64,000 bases of DNA from Dipetalonema caudispina. Taxonomy: Eukaryota; Nematoda; Chromadorea; Rhabditida; Onchocercidae. Positions 28,750 through 40,700 of the stretch are shown here, piece after piece. Position numbers and translations under genes: made by a program. The notes beneath the pieces were generated by a model. It was not told the origin of the DNA and did not search any database. It was given only the letters and a program-made list of their open reading frames with translations. Location: NCBI GenBank assembly GCA_013365325.1, contig JABVXV010000010.1, positions 186,001-250,000 of the forward strand, written 5' to 3'. Position 1 is the first letter of the stretch, and every line of letters starts with the position of its first letter.

Positions 28750-29334
28750 ATGCTTGATTTATAAAATTAAGTTGAAATTAATGTCTAATCCTATTCGTCC
28801 TGGAAAAACAACTCCAAAACTTGAGTGAAATTTCAAAAGCGACCTGGCATACAGTCACACGCGTCCTGCACACACCGACAGTCTCGTGAGTACACCCAGA
28901 AGACGAGAAATAACGATATGGACGCTTTGAAATTGAGTGGTTCACATGATATATGTTTAAAATGATATGAATTTTGAATTAGAAAAGAGGAATTGGGGTG
29001 AATGTGCGTCTGTTTCTGATGAATTCAGAGGGTATTATGAAGGAATGATCAGAAATGGTTGTGGGTGAAGGTTTGAAAAACATTTGATGACGACTTTATC
29101 AATGAATCATTTGGATTACAAACCGAATGAGTCATTGATAATGCCATCAGACAATACTTTCCAATGGTATGTATGTCTTTGTAGAGTATTATGTCTACTT
29201 TTTCTCTATACTTCATAGGTTTACTTCTTTAATTACGATCGTTTGAAAACGAAGGTAAGATTGATACATATAAGTGAATCATCGATATTATTGTTTGAAA
29301 TCTTAAGTAGTAAGAGCAACTGATTCCGATTAGC

Positions 29335-29537
29335 TGATCATTTAGTGATGGTTGCAGCTGATGATATCATCATTGGTGAAATGTTTACAAATAGTGATTT
29401 TTGAGACGCGGTTATGATAGCAAAAAATGAATTGCTTTTCTTGACTTCCTTTGTTTGGCTTGCCATTATTTATCAACGTTCTATCAATCGTTTCTGTGAT
29501 AACAACATCATCAGCTGCGACTATCACCAGATGATCA
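29335..29537. repeat. Diverged inverted repeat whose arms encode the same peptide
   Basis: The core arms 29335-29365 and 29507-29537 match at 27 of 31 positions as reverse complements; the four differences are all transitions, and weaker similarity continues inward. Read outward, the left arm (plus strand) gives DHLVMVAADDIIIGE and the right arm (minus strand) gives DHLVIVAADDVVITE. The changes fall at third or conservative positions, which suggests both arms descend from a coding exon. The protein is not recognised. Confidence 0.55.
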
Positions 29538-29540
29538 TTA

Positions 29541-29576
29541 GTTAATTAGAATTAGAATTAGAATTAATTAGAATTA
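29541..29576. repeat. AATTAG short tandem repeat
   Basis: TTAGAA/AATTAG units directly after the inverted repeat. Confidence 0.6.
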
Positions 29577-29882
29577 AATGTGAATCATCGTATTGTAACA
29601 GAAATGCAGTTTGAAGAAAATATGTGCTGTGAACAATAAACTGACGTGAATTCCTCATTCCGTTCAATTTCTTTTCCGATTATCGTATTTATCCTGTAGT
29701 TTCTCAAGTTTAAACGCCTACAATATTTTATTATGTTTTGTTTTGAAATTTGTCCAGAAGTTATCCAGAATCCATGAAACCTCACGATTTATTAGGAAAC
29801 TTCTCAGCTAATCACTAAAAAATATATTATCTGTAACAAACATCTTTCCCAAACACATACATAAACGAAATCATTGGCTTAC

Positions 29883-29994
29883 TTTAAACCGTTTCTTTGC
29901 AGCTGATAGTAAATAGACTGATTAGCGTCCGATAACGGACCATCTCTCGTTGCATTTTGGTGTGCTGTAACGTCGAAGCAGCAGATTCGAATAA
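29883..29994 (-). other. Candidate exon, unassigned (possible upstream LITAF exon)
   Basis: A minus-strand open stretch reads FDVTAHQNATRDGPLSDANQ then SIYYQLQRNGLK and ends at a good donor (AA|GTAAGCC). It is less AT-rich than its surroundings. The upstream border is unclear. If the alternative donor G|GTTTAA is used, its phase would fit the LITAF first exon. No family was recognised. Confidence 0.3.
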
Positions 29995-30869
29995 TAACAA
30001 TTAGTTGGAAAATTTTGGAGAGTTGGTTTGAAAGAAATTTTAGAACTCTTGATGCAATCTATCCAGAACCTTCTACAGCGCAGAATAATTCCGAATATTT
30101 TGAAAAAAAACGAAAAAAATTATTGCAATCATTGTTTCACATTAGCTGTGAAATAGACGATCTTTGAGATGATTCAGATGATAAATTCAGTTGGAAGAAT
30201 TATGGTAAATGATCGGAATCATAGTAGTGAAAACGAAAGGAAGCTCAACTAAGGTAATAAAATAGATTTATGTTTAAACGATGAAGATGTAAGGATTTTC
30301 AAAGTAATCCAAATCTAGAAATGGTTGGATCATAATCAGAATCACTATACGAAATCAAATATGAAGAATACAAATAAAATTTAGAAATTTTTGAAGGCGA
30401 GAACATATTTTAACCATAAATCTTTTTAGTCCTTTTAGTTCCGAAACGACGAATTAGCTATATCTTCATTATTGCTATTATATGTTTCAAATTTTAACCT
30501 TTTATTTCTTTTTTATTTGCCATCTGTTGAATTCTTTTTTTCCGATTTTCAAACTTTAGTGATGATAATAATAATCTTATACTTCACAGTTACAATACTG
30601 CTCTAAGAAAATTTTTTCCGAAGAAATTTCATCAAAATTCAAGAGGGAATATCGAATTCGTTTATGTCGAAAATTTACGAATCATATGGAAATTAAGTTC
30701 TTTAAATCAATATAGGGAATTTTCGAGTAATTTCGGAGTAATATTTAATAGTCTTCTGGCCTCGTTCTACCGCAAATGCTTTGCATTAGTCAGTACAATA
30801 ATGAACTAGGTTAGTGTATGAATACATGCCTACATTATTATAAAAAGTTATTGTTTTTCTAAACTGGAG

Positions 30870-30911
30870 AAAAAGAGCCTACAGTTAATTACAGATTGTA
30901 GGCTTTTTTTT
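30870..30911. repeat. Terminator-like hairpin with A- and T-flanks
   Basis: A-run, AGCCTACA, 13-nt loop, TGTAGGCT, then eight T. It looks like an intrinsic terminator, but no bacterial gene is near. Listed as a hairpin only. Confidence 0.55.
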
Positions 30912-32520
30912 CCAAGCCATAGTATGAGAAAGTAAGAGTAAATGCAGAATGAACATTTAAGCTGTTGATCAAAGACTGACAAACCAATTTAAATTTAAGC
31001 AAAAAAGTGAAGAACCAACTGTTAGCCTCTTAAAGAATTTCCCTACATTAACTTTACTTCATTACGCACTTTTATAAAGTGAGAAGAAAATGACAAATTA
31101 TTATCTATTGCTATTTAAATTTAAGCTTGTGACTTTTTTGTTATAAACTTAATAATTTCTTTGTCTCCACCAAGTATTTCATTATATCCATTTCATATTT
31201 CAATCAATTCAAATTTCATTTGATCATGAACTGAACTATAGAACTGATATGATATGATTTCACTTTTCCGGTAATCGCTTTCCTGCCTAGCATAAAATAA
31301 TTCGCTAAAGCATGCATTCGATAAATTTGCATGTACAATTTGGGTAAGGTTAATTTAATATATCGTTATATGTGCCCTTTAGCTCATCATTTCTTTCTTC
31401 TAATCAATCCTTCCATCACCTTAACATTTCTCTGTTTCAAGGGCATTCATTTATGATTGATTAGTGTCGTTAGACGTCCTCTTTCTTTGCCAGCTCAAAC
31501 ATGTTCATTTATTTTGATGTGAAATGGTAAGGACAACTAATTGGCCTGATAAAAGTTGGATAAGTATGCATCACTTCTGTTTATTCTCTTATGTTTTACT
31601 TAATTCATTCCAAACTTAATTAAAAATTCTAATGCTTCAATTTTCATTCGCCGGAAAAATACATTAATAATGACATATCGTCATTCCCTTCTCTTCCCTT
31701 CTCCCTTGCAGTACAGTTTATTGTGTTTTATTTAACCTATAAATTACTTCTAAAGTTCCCAAAAATTTTAAAACTTCATGAATTATATAACCTTCATTAG
31801 ATTTTTGAAATATATAACAATAGTTTACGGTGCATAATTCACAGCTTTATTCACCATGTTGCCCCACAGTGAAGAATGATTGGGACACTTGACATTGGTT
31901 GGTTTATTCATCAGAGTACGCTGTACCGCATCAAACCGTACATCAACTATTGTTCTGTTTAGTCCTGTACCTTCTTGCATTGTGTTGGTTTAAAATTAAA
32001 ATTTATATTTTCTTAAAATTTTTTAATTATATAATTGAAACCATGTTGTACTGCTAATTTCAGATTGATTTTGGCTTGCTTCTCTGCCTGAAAAAAAAAA
32101 AAAAAAAACCTATCTGAACGACCGAATGATTTATTGCACAATTTTCAACATCTCCTAAAACTATTCACCATTACATTCCTATTAATCTTCAGATCTCATT
32201 TCAAATTAAATTGGGTATTTTTTCTAGAAAAATCAAATTTTCCGTCAAAAATGTGCTGTGGACATGCATCGTACTATGGCAATTCAAATTGGATATCGAT
32301 TCTTCCATCATTTGAAAATTATGTTGTAAATCTCTGTGAAGTAGAAAGTGTAATACAATTTATGCGTAGAAAAGCAAGCTTCATTAGTTCTGATATCGCT
32401 TCTAGAAGTTCAATTCTGTTCATTTGTTTGGATTACTTTCTAATTCATTATGCTCTTGTTGCTTTTTAATTTTTTACGAGAAATGAACTTAGAAGTAAGA
32501 CAATGTTTTAGCAAGCGGAT

Positions 32521-32576
32521 CTGATTAAATATTTCCTCAAATAAATATCTGATTAAATATTTCCTCAAATAAATTT
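32521..32576. repeat. 28-bp tandem duplication
   Basis: Two adjacent 28-bp copies (32521-32548 and 32549-32576) that differ at one base. Confidence 0.95.
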
Positions 32577-33468
32577 CCCCGTGGATAGACTCATTGTTAT
32601 TTTGCTACCATATAATCTGAAATTGTAGTAAAAACTTTATGCAATGATATTATGACCGATTATCTTTTTAAATTTCGGACTGATATTCCTGAAAATTCTT
32701 AGACTAATCCAAATATCATGTTTTGTGAGAAAAAAATTTTGATACAACTGCTTTTACTATCACAATCGCCCTAAATTAGCAAACATAATTAAAAAACATT
32801 CCGAATGAAAGAAAAAACCTTTTTCTAAACGATCATTGCCTGAAAGTTCTGATAATCATATTATCATTTGACTGGGAAGAATTACTAACATTGAGGATAG
32901 ATCTATTTTTTCATAAACAAATAGTTCACTTTCACAATGATTTTCTCACTGTTGCGAAATAAATTGTAGAGTGGCTAAAAAAAATTTGGTGATTAGCTAT
33001 AGAATCTGACGCCTTACTTATCTGAAACAAAGCTTAGATCATAACAATTATCTGGTACAATCATAAGTTTCAGCTGTTGAACTAAAGAAAGTGCTGCATG
33101 CTGTTGTTTGTAGATAAATTATCTTATTCTGAACTAAAAATAAATTAAGATCAGCTGAAAAAGTTCACTTTTAGGAGTGAAGGTAATGCGGTAAAAAGCA
33201 TTGCAATAAAATTAAAGTACTGATGAGGAGGAAGAACGGTTAACAATTTGTCAGATAGGATTGCAACAAGTTAAACCTAGAAGGATATGTATTCGGAATG
33301 ACAATCAGTAATTACGACGGTTTACAGCGTCGTTGAAAATACTGCAGCAAATCGATTCGTGAGACAAAAGATTACTATTCTATGTGTTAGCGTGTTGACA
33401 TTTGTCGTGAAAATGTATAAACTAATAGAATCAATGTACACACATGCACATATTTTCTATCGGTCTCG

Positions 33469-33575
33469 ATGAATATCTATCATACATCACCGGGACTATC
33501 CGAACACATTGCATTTGTTGATGGTGAAATCATAGGCTACGAACGGCATGACATCATTGGTCATTGGAAAAGAGG
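33469..33575 (+). other. Candidate orphan first exon
   Basis: ATG at 33469 opens a frame reading MNIYHTSPGLSEHIAFVDGE then IIGYERHDIIGHWKR, ending at AGAGG|GTAACT, a fair donor. Composition is clearly less AT-rich than the flanks. No downstream partner exon was found within the intergenic region, and the ankyrin/BTB gene already has its own start. No family was recognised. Confidence 0.25.
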
Positions 33576-34627
33576 GTAACTATGTCGGTTGTTTCTTCGC
33601 AACCTATTCTATGATTAGATGAAACCAATAACTTGGCCTTTACAGGTCAACATAAAACGGTATTTCCTCCTCTTTCGAAACTTTTGAATATATTTCCTGT
33701 CATATTTTCACATTTCTCAGCTACAATCATTTCTAGACCCAATTTTACCTAAAGATTTTCCATTTTCAGTTGTTTAAAAGAAAAATAAAATAAAATAAAA
33801 TTTCTGGGTAGGATACTAATCTTTACATATCGTTGTGTGCAACGATGCAAATCTTCCTCTTTGTTCCAAAATTCGTTAAAAAAAAAAAGGAAAGAAAGAA
33901 CTGTTTATAAGTTTTTACCATAAAAATTGTTCATGAACATCAAGAAAAATAATCTATGAGGCAAAATGTTAAGTTTATTTCCAGAAGTTTTTATTTTAAT
34001 TACAAATTTGCGTGGATATAGAAAAAGGATAGCTTGCTGTATGCATTAAGTACGCTTTTTAATTTTACCTGATTCAAATTCATTTCAATTTCTTGACTTC
34101 TAGAACGGAATATGATTACTCATATAATCTTCCTAATGGCTATTTGTTATAATCAATCATGATTTGGTCATGTATTTCTAGGATAACTTCTTAACCATTA
34201 TTTGAATTAATATTCAAGCAGTAGCTTGAAATTTACAAAGCAAACAATAAAGATTTTATTATGATTTCCTATTCGTAAAAGGTAATCATTTGGAATTTCA
34301 AAGAAAAATTAAGGAATTTATCTTTTTTATTTTTTTCGAAAGAAAATTAACGAAAAATTATAAAAGAAGAAATCATTCAAATTTATAAAAATATTTCGAT
34401 ATCCAAAAAAGGAATGCTGTTCCGTTTCTACAACGAATGAAAATTTGTTGAATCGTTTCTTCATTTCACTTCTTTATGTATTCCAATGTTAAGAAATTAT
34501 TGAAAATAGTTCCCGCCGAAATAATGTCTTCCCACTCGTCGTATCATCAATAGAATTTCTCTTTGATGTGCCAATGTCCTCAGTTATTTCACAAATATTT
34601 TCTATTTTTCTCCTATCTGCCTTTTCC

Positions 34628-34655
34628 TTTTTTTTTTTTTTTTTTTTTTTTTTTT
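34628..34655. repeat. Poly-T tract
   Basis: An uninterrupted run of about 28 T. Confidence 0.95.
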
Positions 34656-35842
34656 GCATATTAAATCACAACCAGCTGATTTTGCTCTCCTATTTATGGT
34701 TACTGAATAAAAGAATTTTCATCACATTTTATTCTCAATCATCATCTTCTAATCTAGAAAACATTTAATCACATGAACTGGTTTATTTTACCGCTTTACT
34801 ACTCTTCTGATCCAAGCCACATGATTGATATTATTAGCCTTATCTTAGGATGTTGTTAGAAGATAATATTCCAGGATATCTTAAGATTTATTTAGAAATT
34901 TATTCTCTTTTCTCGTTTTTTTTTTTTACAACAAATATCCAACTTTCCATTTCATTATATGGTTAACTTTCAATATAATCTTCGAAAATATTTGTAAAAT
35001 CTGAAATGTGGATTAAAGCTATTAGTAATCTGCATCTGCATGCACAGAGGTATTTAGGTTTCGATTGATATCTGATCGTTACAGTGATCAGCGATGTGAT
35101 GGCCAAACTACTACTACCATGTCCTTTCGACGAGAAAAGGTTCGCACATCACATCGATGCAATAATTACATGTACCATCTCTTGATTTATTAAAAAAAAA
35201 TAAAAAAATAAAAAAAAAAAATTCATGATAAAAAAAGAAATATACAAAAACCATTCTACATGTTACAATACCGTATCTGGAAATTTTTGATGAAGTAAGC
35301 ATCATCGAAAGCATTATTTCAAAGTTTATTGATGGATACATACATCAATCAGTTTTACGTACAGTTTACTCAATCTTTTCGTTTATCAAAAATAACTAAA
35401 ATTTTGAAAATTAAAAATATCTTTAAAAAAATATCAATAGTATCATTGGTAATAAAGCCAGAATTTATAATTCTGTTCTACTGGTATTTTTTTAACATTT
35501 AATGTGCATCTGTTTCAATTTGCTCAAGTAGTTAATTGTCAGTGATATTCTTGTTGACGGAAAGTTTCACGACATTTTGTAAATAACTTGTTTCGCCTCT
35601 TTTTTTATTTTTTTTTTTTTTATTTTTTGAGAGAAATAACTAATGAATAGTGATACTCTAATTTGGTATTAGCTTTTTGACAACTATTACTTTAGGTGGC
35701 AAGTTACAATCATTCTAACGAAGGAAAAATCGATTCGTTGAATCTTATGAAATTGCCCATTCAGCCAGTATTTTCGATTGAGATAAACTTTTGTTTTTTC
35801 TTTTTTCTTTTCCCCAAATTAAAATGGAATTCTGATTAGCTC

Positions 35843-35870
35843 AAAAAAAAAAAAAAAAAAAAAAAAAAAA
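35843..35870. repeat. Poly-A tract
   Basis: An uninterrupted run of about 28 A. Confidence 0.95.
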
Positions 35871-36414
35871 TCGAGATCAAAGTTGTTGTTATTGCTAGCT
35901 GACGGCATAAAATGTTTCCAGATGGAACGAATTTTGTATATTTTTCCAAATCTCTATTGTAAATAGAAAATTAGATTGAGATAAAAGAGTTTAGCTGATC
36001 TATAATTTGTATTATACTTCAAGGAGTGCTCTGATCAACTGTGATTTTATTCACTTACTAAGTTATGATATCAAAACTTTTCCTTACAATTAAAATGTTT
36101 CATTCTTTAATTTATTAAATTGATTTAAAGCCATTAAAATCATGAGTAGGACCGGTCGTTAACCTGAAACTAAATTTAGAAAACTGGTAGAAAATTATAA
36201 ATGACTTTAATCTATTACAGCAGAAGTTTGATCCGGTTAAACTTTAGTTGAAATTTTTGCTTCGTCATTATAATGGAAACAAATTGTTGCAACAAGGGTG
36301 TGATGTAAATTGAAGAGAATTTTTCTGATTAACTAATATTTTTACTGGATAATAGACATTATTACTAATTATAAAGATGTGAAATTTTTTATAACCTGTT
36401 AAGATTTGAAATCC

Positions 36415-36513
36415 ATTAAATTCGAAATATAATTTGATGAGATTAATTGAGGTTCAGCAAAGAATCTATTAAATTTGAAATATAATTTGATGAGGTTAAT
36501 TGAGGTTCAGCAT
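36415..36513. repeat. 53-bp-period tandem duplication
   Basis: A stretch of about 46 bp beginning ATTAAATT and ending GGTTCAGCA is repeated once at a 53-bp offset with two base differences. Confidence 0.95.
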
Positions 36514-36936
36514 ATATTTTCTTATTTAAATCAAACTTTCTCATATAATTAATAGGAAGTAATAAATTACGCACCGATATATGTGTTACAGATGATAAGT
36601 TGGTCGGATGTTAAACCTTATTATGATTAATACGTATGAGTTAGTAATTATCAGGAAATTAATTGACAAGCATCATGTGGCGCTTAAAATAGATGGAATT
36701 TAATGGAAATCATTGTTTTCCGACTTTAAATTTTGTGAACAATCTCCAACAGCAATAACAATATGGAAGATTTCTCTTCATCATTTTCATCAATACTTAA
36801 TAATAAACTGTTTGATCAGACGATGATGACTTATTTCAACACTTTATGTAACCAAATTACGAAAAGTAACATTAAATTATTTCATATTTTATCACTTTTC
36901 ACTTTTTTACAATTCAATTGATAATTTTTGTTAGGT

Positions 36937-36975
36937 AAAAAGACCAACTTTTCTGGAAGAATAGTTGGTTTTTTC
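36937..36975. repeat. Second terminator-like hairpin
   Basis: AAAAAGACCAACT, 13-nt loop, AGTTGGTTTTTT. Same design as the hairpin at 30870-30911. Not near any gene end. Confidence 0.55.
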
Positions 36976-37767
36976 ATGTATTCTTTTTCTTTGATCATCT
37001 TTTGCATGCATTGTGAATTTCGATAATGCATGACTGTTAATTGAACAACAGTAGTACTACTTGTTTTGGATCTCTCAAGGGTTCAAATTTCTATTTCACC
37101 AAATTCATAGATAATTTATCAAACGTGCTCTAAATTTATATTATAATTGAAAATTTGATTTCTCTCACCCAAATGTGCAGTTATAGTTGGGACAAAATAA
37201 TTCATGGTCCAAACAATTTTTGAAATTAATGATAGGTGCAAGCATTACAGTTCTTGTAGGCAATTGTAAAAATTCATTTTTGACCTTGATTCATGAGAGA
37301 TAGAAAAAGAAATCATTTTGCTGAGTGTATTGATGTAGTAATTATCATCGATAAAAGAAAGTGTTCTATATCACTTAGTTTTTGCGTTCCTTGATAATTT
37401 GGTCGTTGTATGGGGGAAGTCGTAATCTTTCATTAGTAATTAAATTCATCTAGGAAGCTATCTATCATCGATATTCAATATCCTTTTTTTAAAGTATGAT
37501 TTACAATATTTTGAGTTTCTAGACGTCATTTCATATTTCAGTCCGTTGTTATGTAATTCTACTTTTTTTATTTGTTTGATATGAATTGCAAATAAATTGT
37601 AGACAAGCTATCTTTAGACCAAACACAAAGCTTATTAGTAGAAGTTTAGTTAGAAGTTCAAGTGTAGATTTTAATATTCAGCCTTCGGAGAGTTTCCTTA
37701 TAATTTTTTTAATCATTTCTTTTTTTTATGGTTTATTTAATTAAAGTTACAGACATCTCGTTTAAAC

Positions 37768-40700
37768 ATGCCGCGTTTGGTATGGCGATTTAATGACAAA
37801 AAGAATGGACGCAATAAAAATGGTGAAGGGAGATTACCGGATAAGCTGACACAAGCTCTAAAAGTATTACGACCTGGTGTTCTATCTCATGTTTCTCACC
37901 TATCATCACCATTTAAAAATCAGGTTGTTTTTTTTAAAGGTTGAAATGAAGATCAAGTCACGGATCCATGTATGATACGTGCAAGTTAATTTTCCAGTCT
38001 CAAGAGTTGGAAAATTGTAAATTTCGTTGGACATCTTACTATTATTTAGCAAAAAAATAAACGATTGCAATGAATGTCAGTCGTTAGCTCGAAACTGAAA
38101 AAATGTAGTAAATGAAGAAAATATGAAATTGAAGATTGAAAAGAAAAAAAAATCAGGGTTCAAATTATGTTGCTGCGGCAGATGATGTTGTTTACTATCC
38201 AAGTTCGGAGCAGTATCGGAACAAGCGAAATCAACGATTATCAGTACCAGTCGTTACGGTAATATCGTAATTTTCCATTAATATTAATTTGCATGTTTAT
38301 TCTCTTTTTATTCTGTATTTATGTGCGATCAAAACTTGAGAATAATTATGAAAAAAGTTGGCAGGGGTTAATCATTCAACAGTGGAATGATCAGAAATCT
38401 TCATATGAGCAACTAAATTATAATAAGTCTCATAAAATTTCGACTGATGATTCTTTTTTTAAACTTTCAACATTTTAAATTTGCGGACATTGGTAGTGTT
38501 GTAAAGAGTTATATTTTCATCAAATATGCAAAGAATACTTTTCATTATTGCTTCACCTTTAGCGTCTTCGGCTGCCTATTAATTTTAGATTAAAATTATG
38601 AAATAAACTTACTGAATAGACTTCTTATGTGAAAAGAAAAAAATCTAAATTAGTTTTTCTTGATTTCCTCATTGAGATTTAGTGAATTTGTCATGAACTG
38701 AAAAAATATTGCTAATTTTTTCTTTTTTTGTTTAGCAAAAATTAGGATCTGTGATTCAGCGTGCATCATCACCCCGTAGCACACTTCCTTCGCAACCCGG
38801 CGTAGAATCGGTGAGCACATTTGAGCAAATACGACAGCTCTACAAAAGTGTACCGAATTTGAGTACAACTTGCGAGGAGAATCCCAGGAAAGCTGACAGG
38901 TAATTATCGAAAGTATCACTTTTTTGTTTACGAATCGGTATAATAATAAAAATTATCAGTCTTTTTGAGGAATATTAGGAAAAGCAAGAATTGATATCAA
39001 TAGTAATTACCAGCTCGTAATACAAAAGATCTTTGGTCATTTTACAAATTATCATAACATTCGGGCATCCCGAATACCCAAATATTAAAATAATTTTGTA
39101 AAATTCTGTAAAACAAATTTTGGAAACTGGTAAAGATTTGTTTGTAAAAATTGTTAAGTCTTCAAAGTTGTAAAATGCAGAATGTAAGTCTTCTCTAAAA
39201 TTTCACAAAATCTTCTAATCTTACCCATCCCTTTTCACTCATACGCCATTCATCCATTTAAAACTAAGTAATTCGCAGCTTGCGTGTAATCTGTTTCTAG
39301 TGCTACTTACCATCAGAATGGTTTACACCGGAAGGATCTGTATTATGAATCACTACGAAATGCAATCCACAATAGCTCACCATATTTGGATACAACAGGA
39401 TCGCCCACGGATAGCGGATATCGTTCCGCACCGCGCATGCATTCTTCATCAACTGTGTTACGTCATCAAAGAAGCGATTATTGTTCATCCCAGAAGGGTA
39501 ATTCTATTTATTTAGGTATTATTCATTGTCGGCAAGGAAAAGAAATCTTTCAAGAATTGTACCATGACAAAATTGTGTTTGTTTATTCGGAATACAATTG
39601 TTAGTCTCTGCTTGAGATAATGTAAACTGTATCAAAGTAAATGAGTAAGGCTTAAATTTTACATAATTTACTAGAAATCTTTTTAAGAAATCGACGCTGT
39701 TTTTGATCACTTCTTCATTTTTTATCAACTATTTTACAGCCACATGTCATCGACGACATGAGCATTTTGCTGAACGAGTTCACGAAGCAATGCCGGCACT
39801 TGCGAACTGTCCATCAGTGAAGACATCTTCTCCTCCTCTTCAAATCAGCCATTATAGCACAGGAAGTACAATTTCATGTCGTCCATCCATGCAGAATTAT
39901 GATTTCGAATGTTTATCCCGAGAATCCAACTACACATCATCAAAAGATACCACCAGCAGTAATTCGCCAACGAAATCGTCTACCACAATAAAGTTTACTA
40001 TTCATTTCGCATATAATCTCATATTGGTTAATAAAATTTGACACAAAATTACGCTAGTTGCTAATCACAAATATACGATAAAAAACCATATTTAGCTTAA
40101 GTAAAAAAATAGATTGTTCTTAACAATTTGAAGTCAGTTAGAAAGATCACTAAAATATTTATTAATTTCCACAGTGAAATATAATCGATAAAGGGTAGCA
40201 TTCATCTGTTTTATGATGATACAGATAAATTTGAAGGCAGTTCACCGATTGCAATGTTCAAATTGCAAAAGCAAAATCATTTCGTTAAAATGTAAGAATT
40301 TTTTGCAGTGCACGAATAAAGAAATTTGATTTTACTGAAAGAGAAATAATGGAAGTATTGAGACGAGGCAGATGTAAAGAATATGGTCAAATTGTTGACC
40401 ATCAAGTTGCATTAAAGTAAATTTTATGCAATTTTTCATCGATATATTTCAAAGTGATGATATGTGAAGCATAAATTTAATGATCGCACTTTATATTGTA
40501 AATTTGATACAATATTAATGAATTTGTATTTAGATTGAAGAATTGTTTGGAAAGTGCTCTTTATATATTGGCAGATGAAATTCGTCGCCTTTCTTTACAA
40601 TTTATTAAGTGTCGTATTTTGGACATCAAGACTGCATTAAAGGTTGAATTTGTTTTTAATAAGTAGGCATTATTTTTCCTACTATTGTCAATTCCTGAAG

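Larger units (their letters stand above)
28750..37751. other. Nine-kb gene-poor stretch with repeats and orphan exon candidates
   Basis: No complete gene was found between the LITAF gene and the ankyrin/BTB gene. Local structure is listed separately: an inverted repeat with conserved peptide, two terminator-like hairpins, two tandem duplications, long homopolymers and two exon candidates. The 111-codon frame at 32134-32469 is Phe/Leu-rich without a motif and is not called. Confidence 0.5.

Noticed and set aside
32134..32469. 111-codon frame rich in Phe, Leu and Ser
   Set aside because: Typical of chance frames in AT-rich DNA; no motif, no neighbours.
34628..35870. Poly-T and poly-A runs flanking 1.2 kb, as if a retroposed insert
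   Set aside because: No coding remnant, target-site duplication or element ends between them; A/T runs are common in this window.
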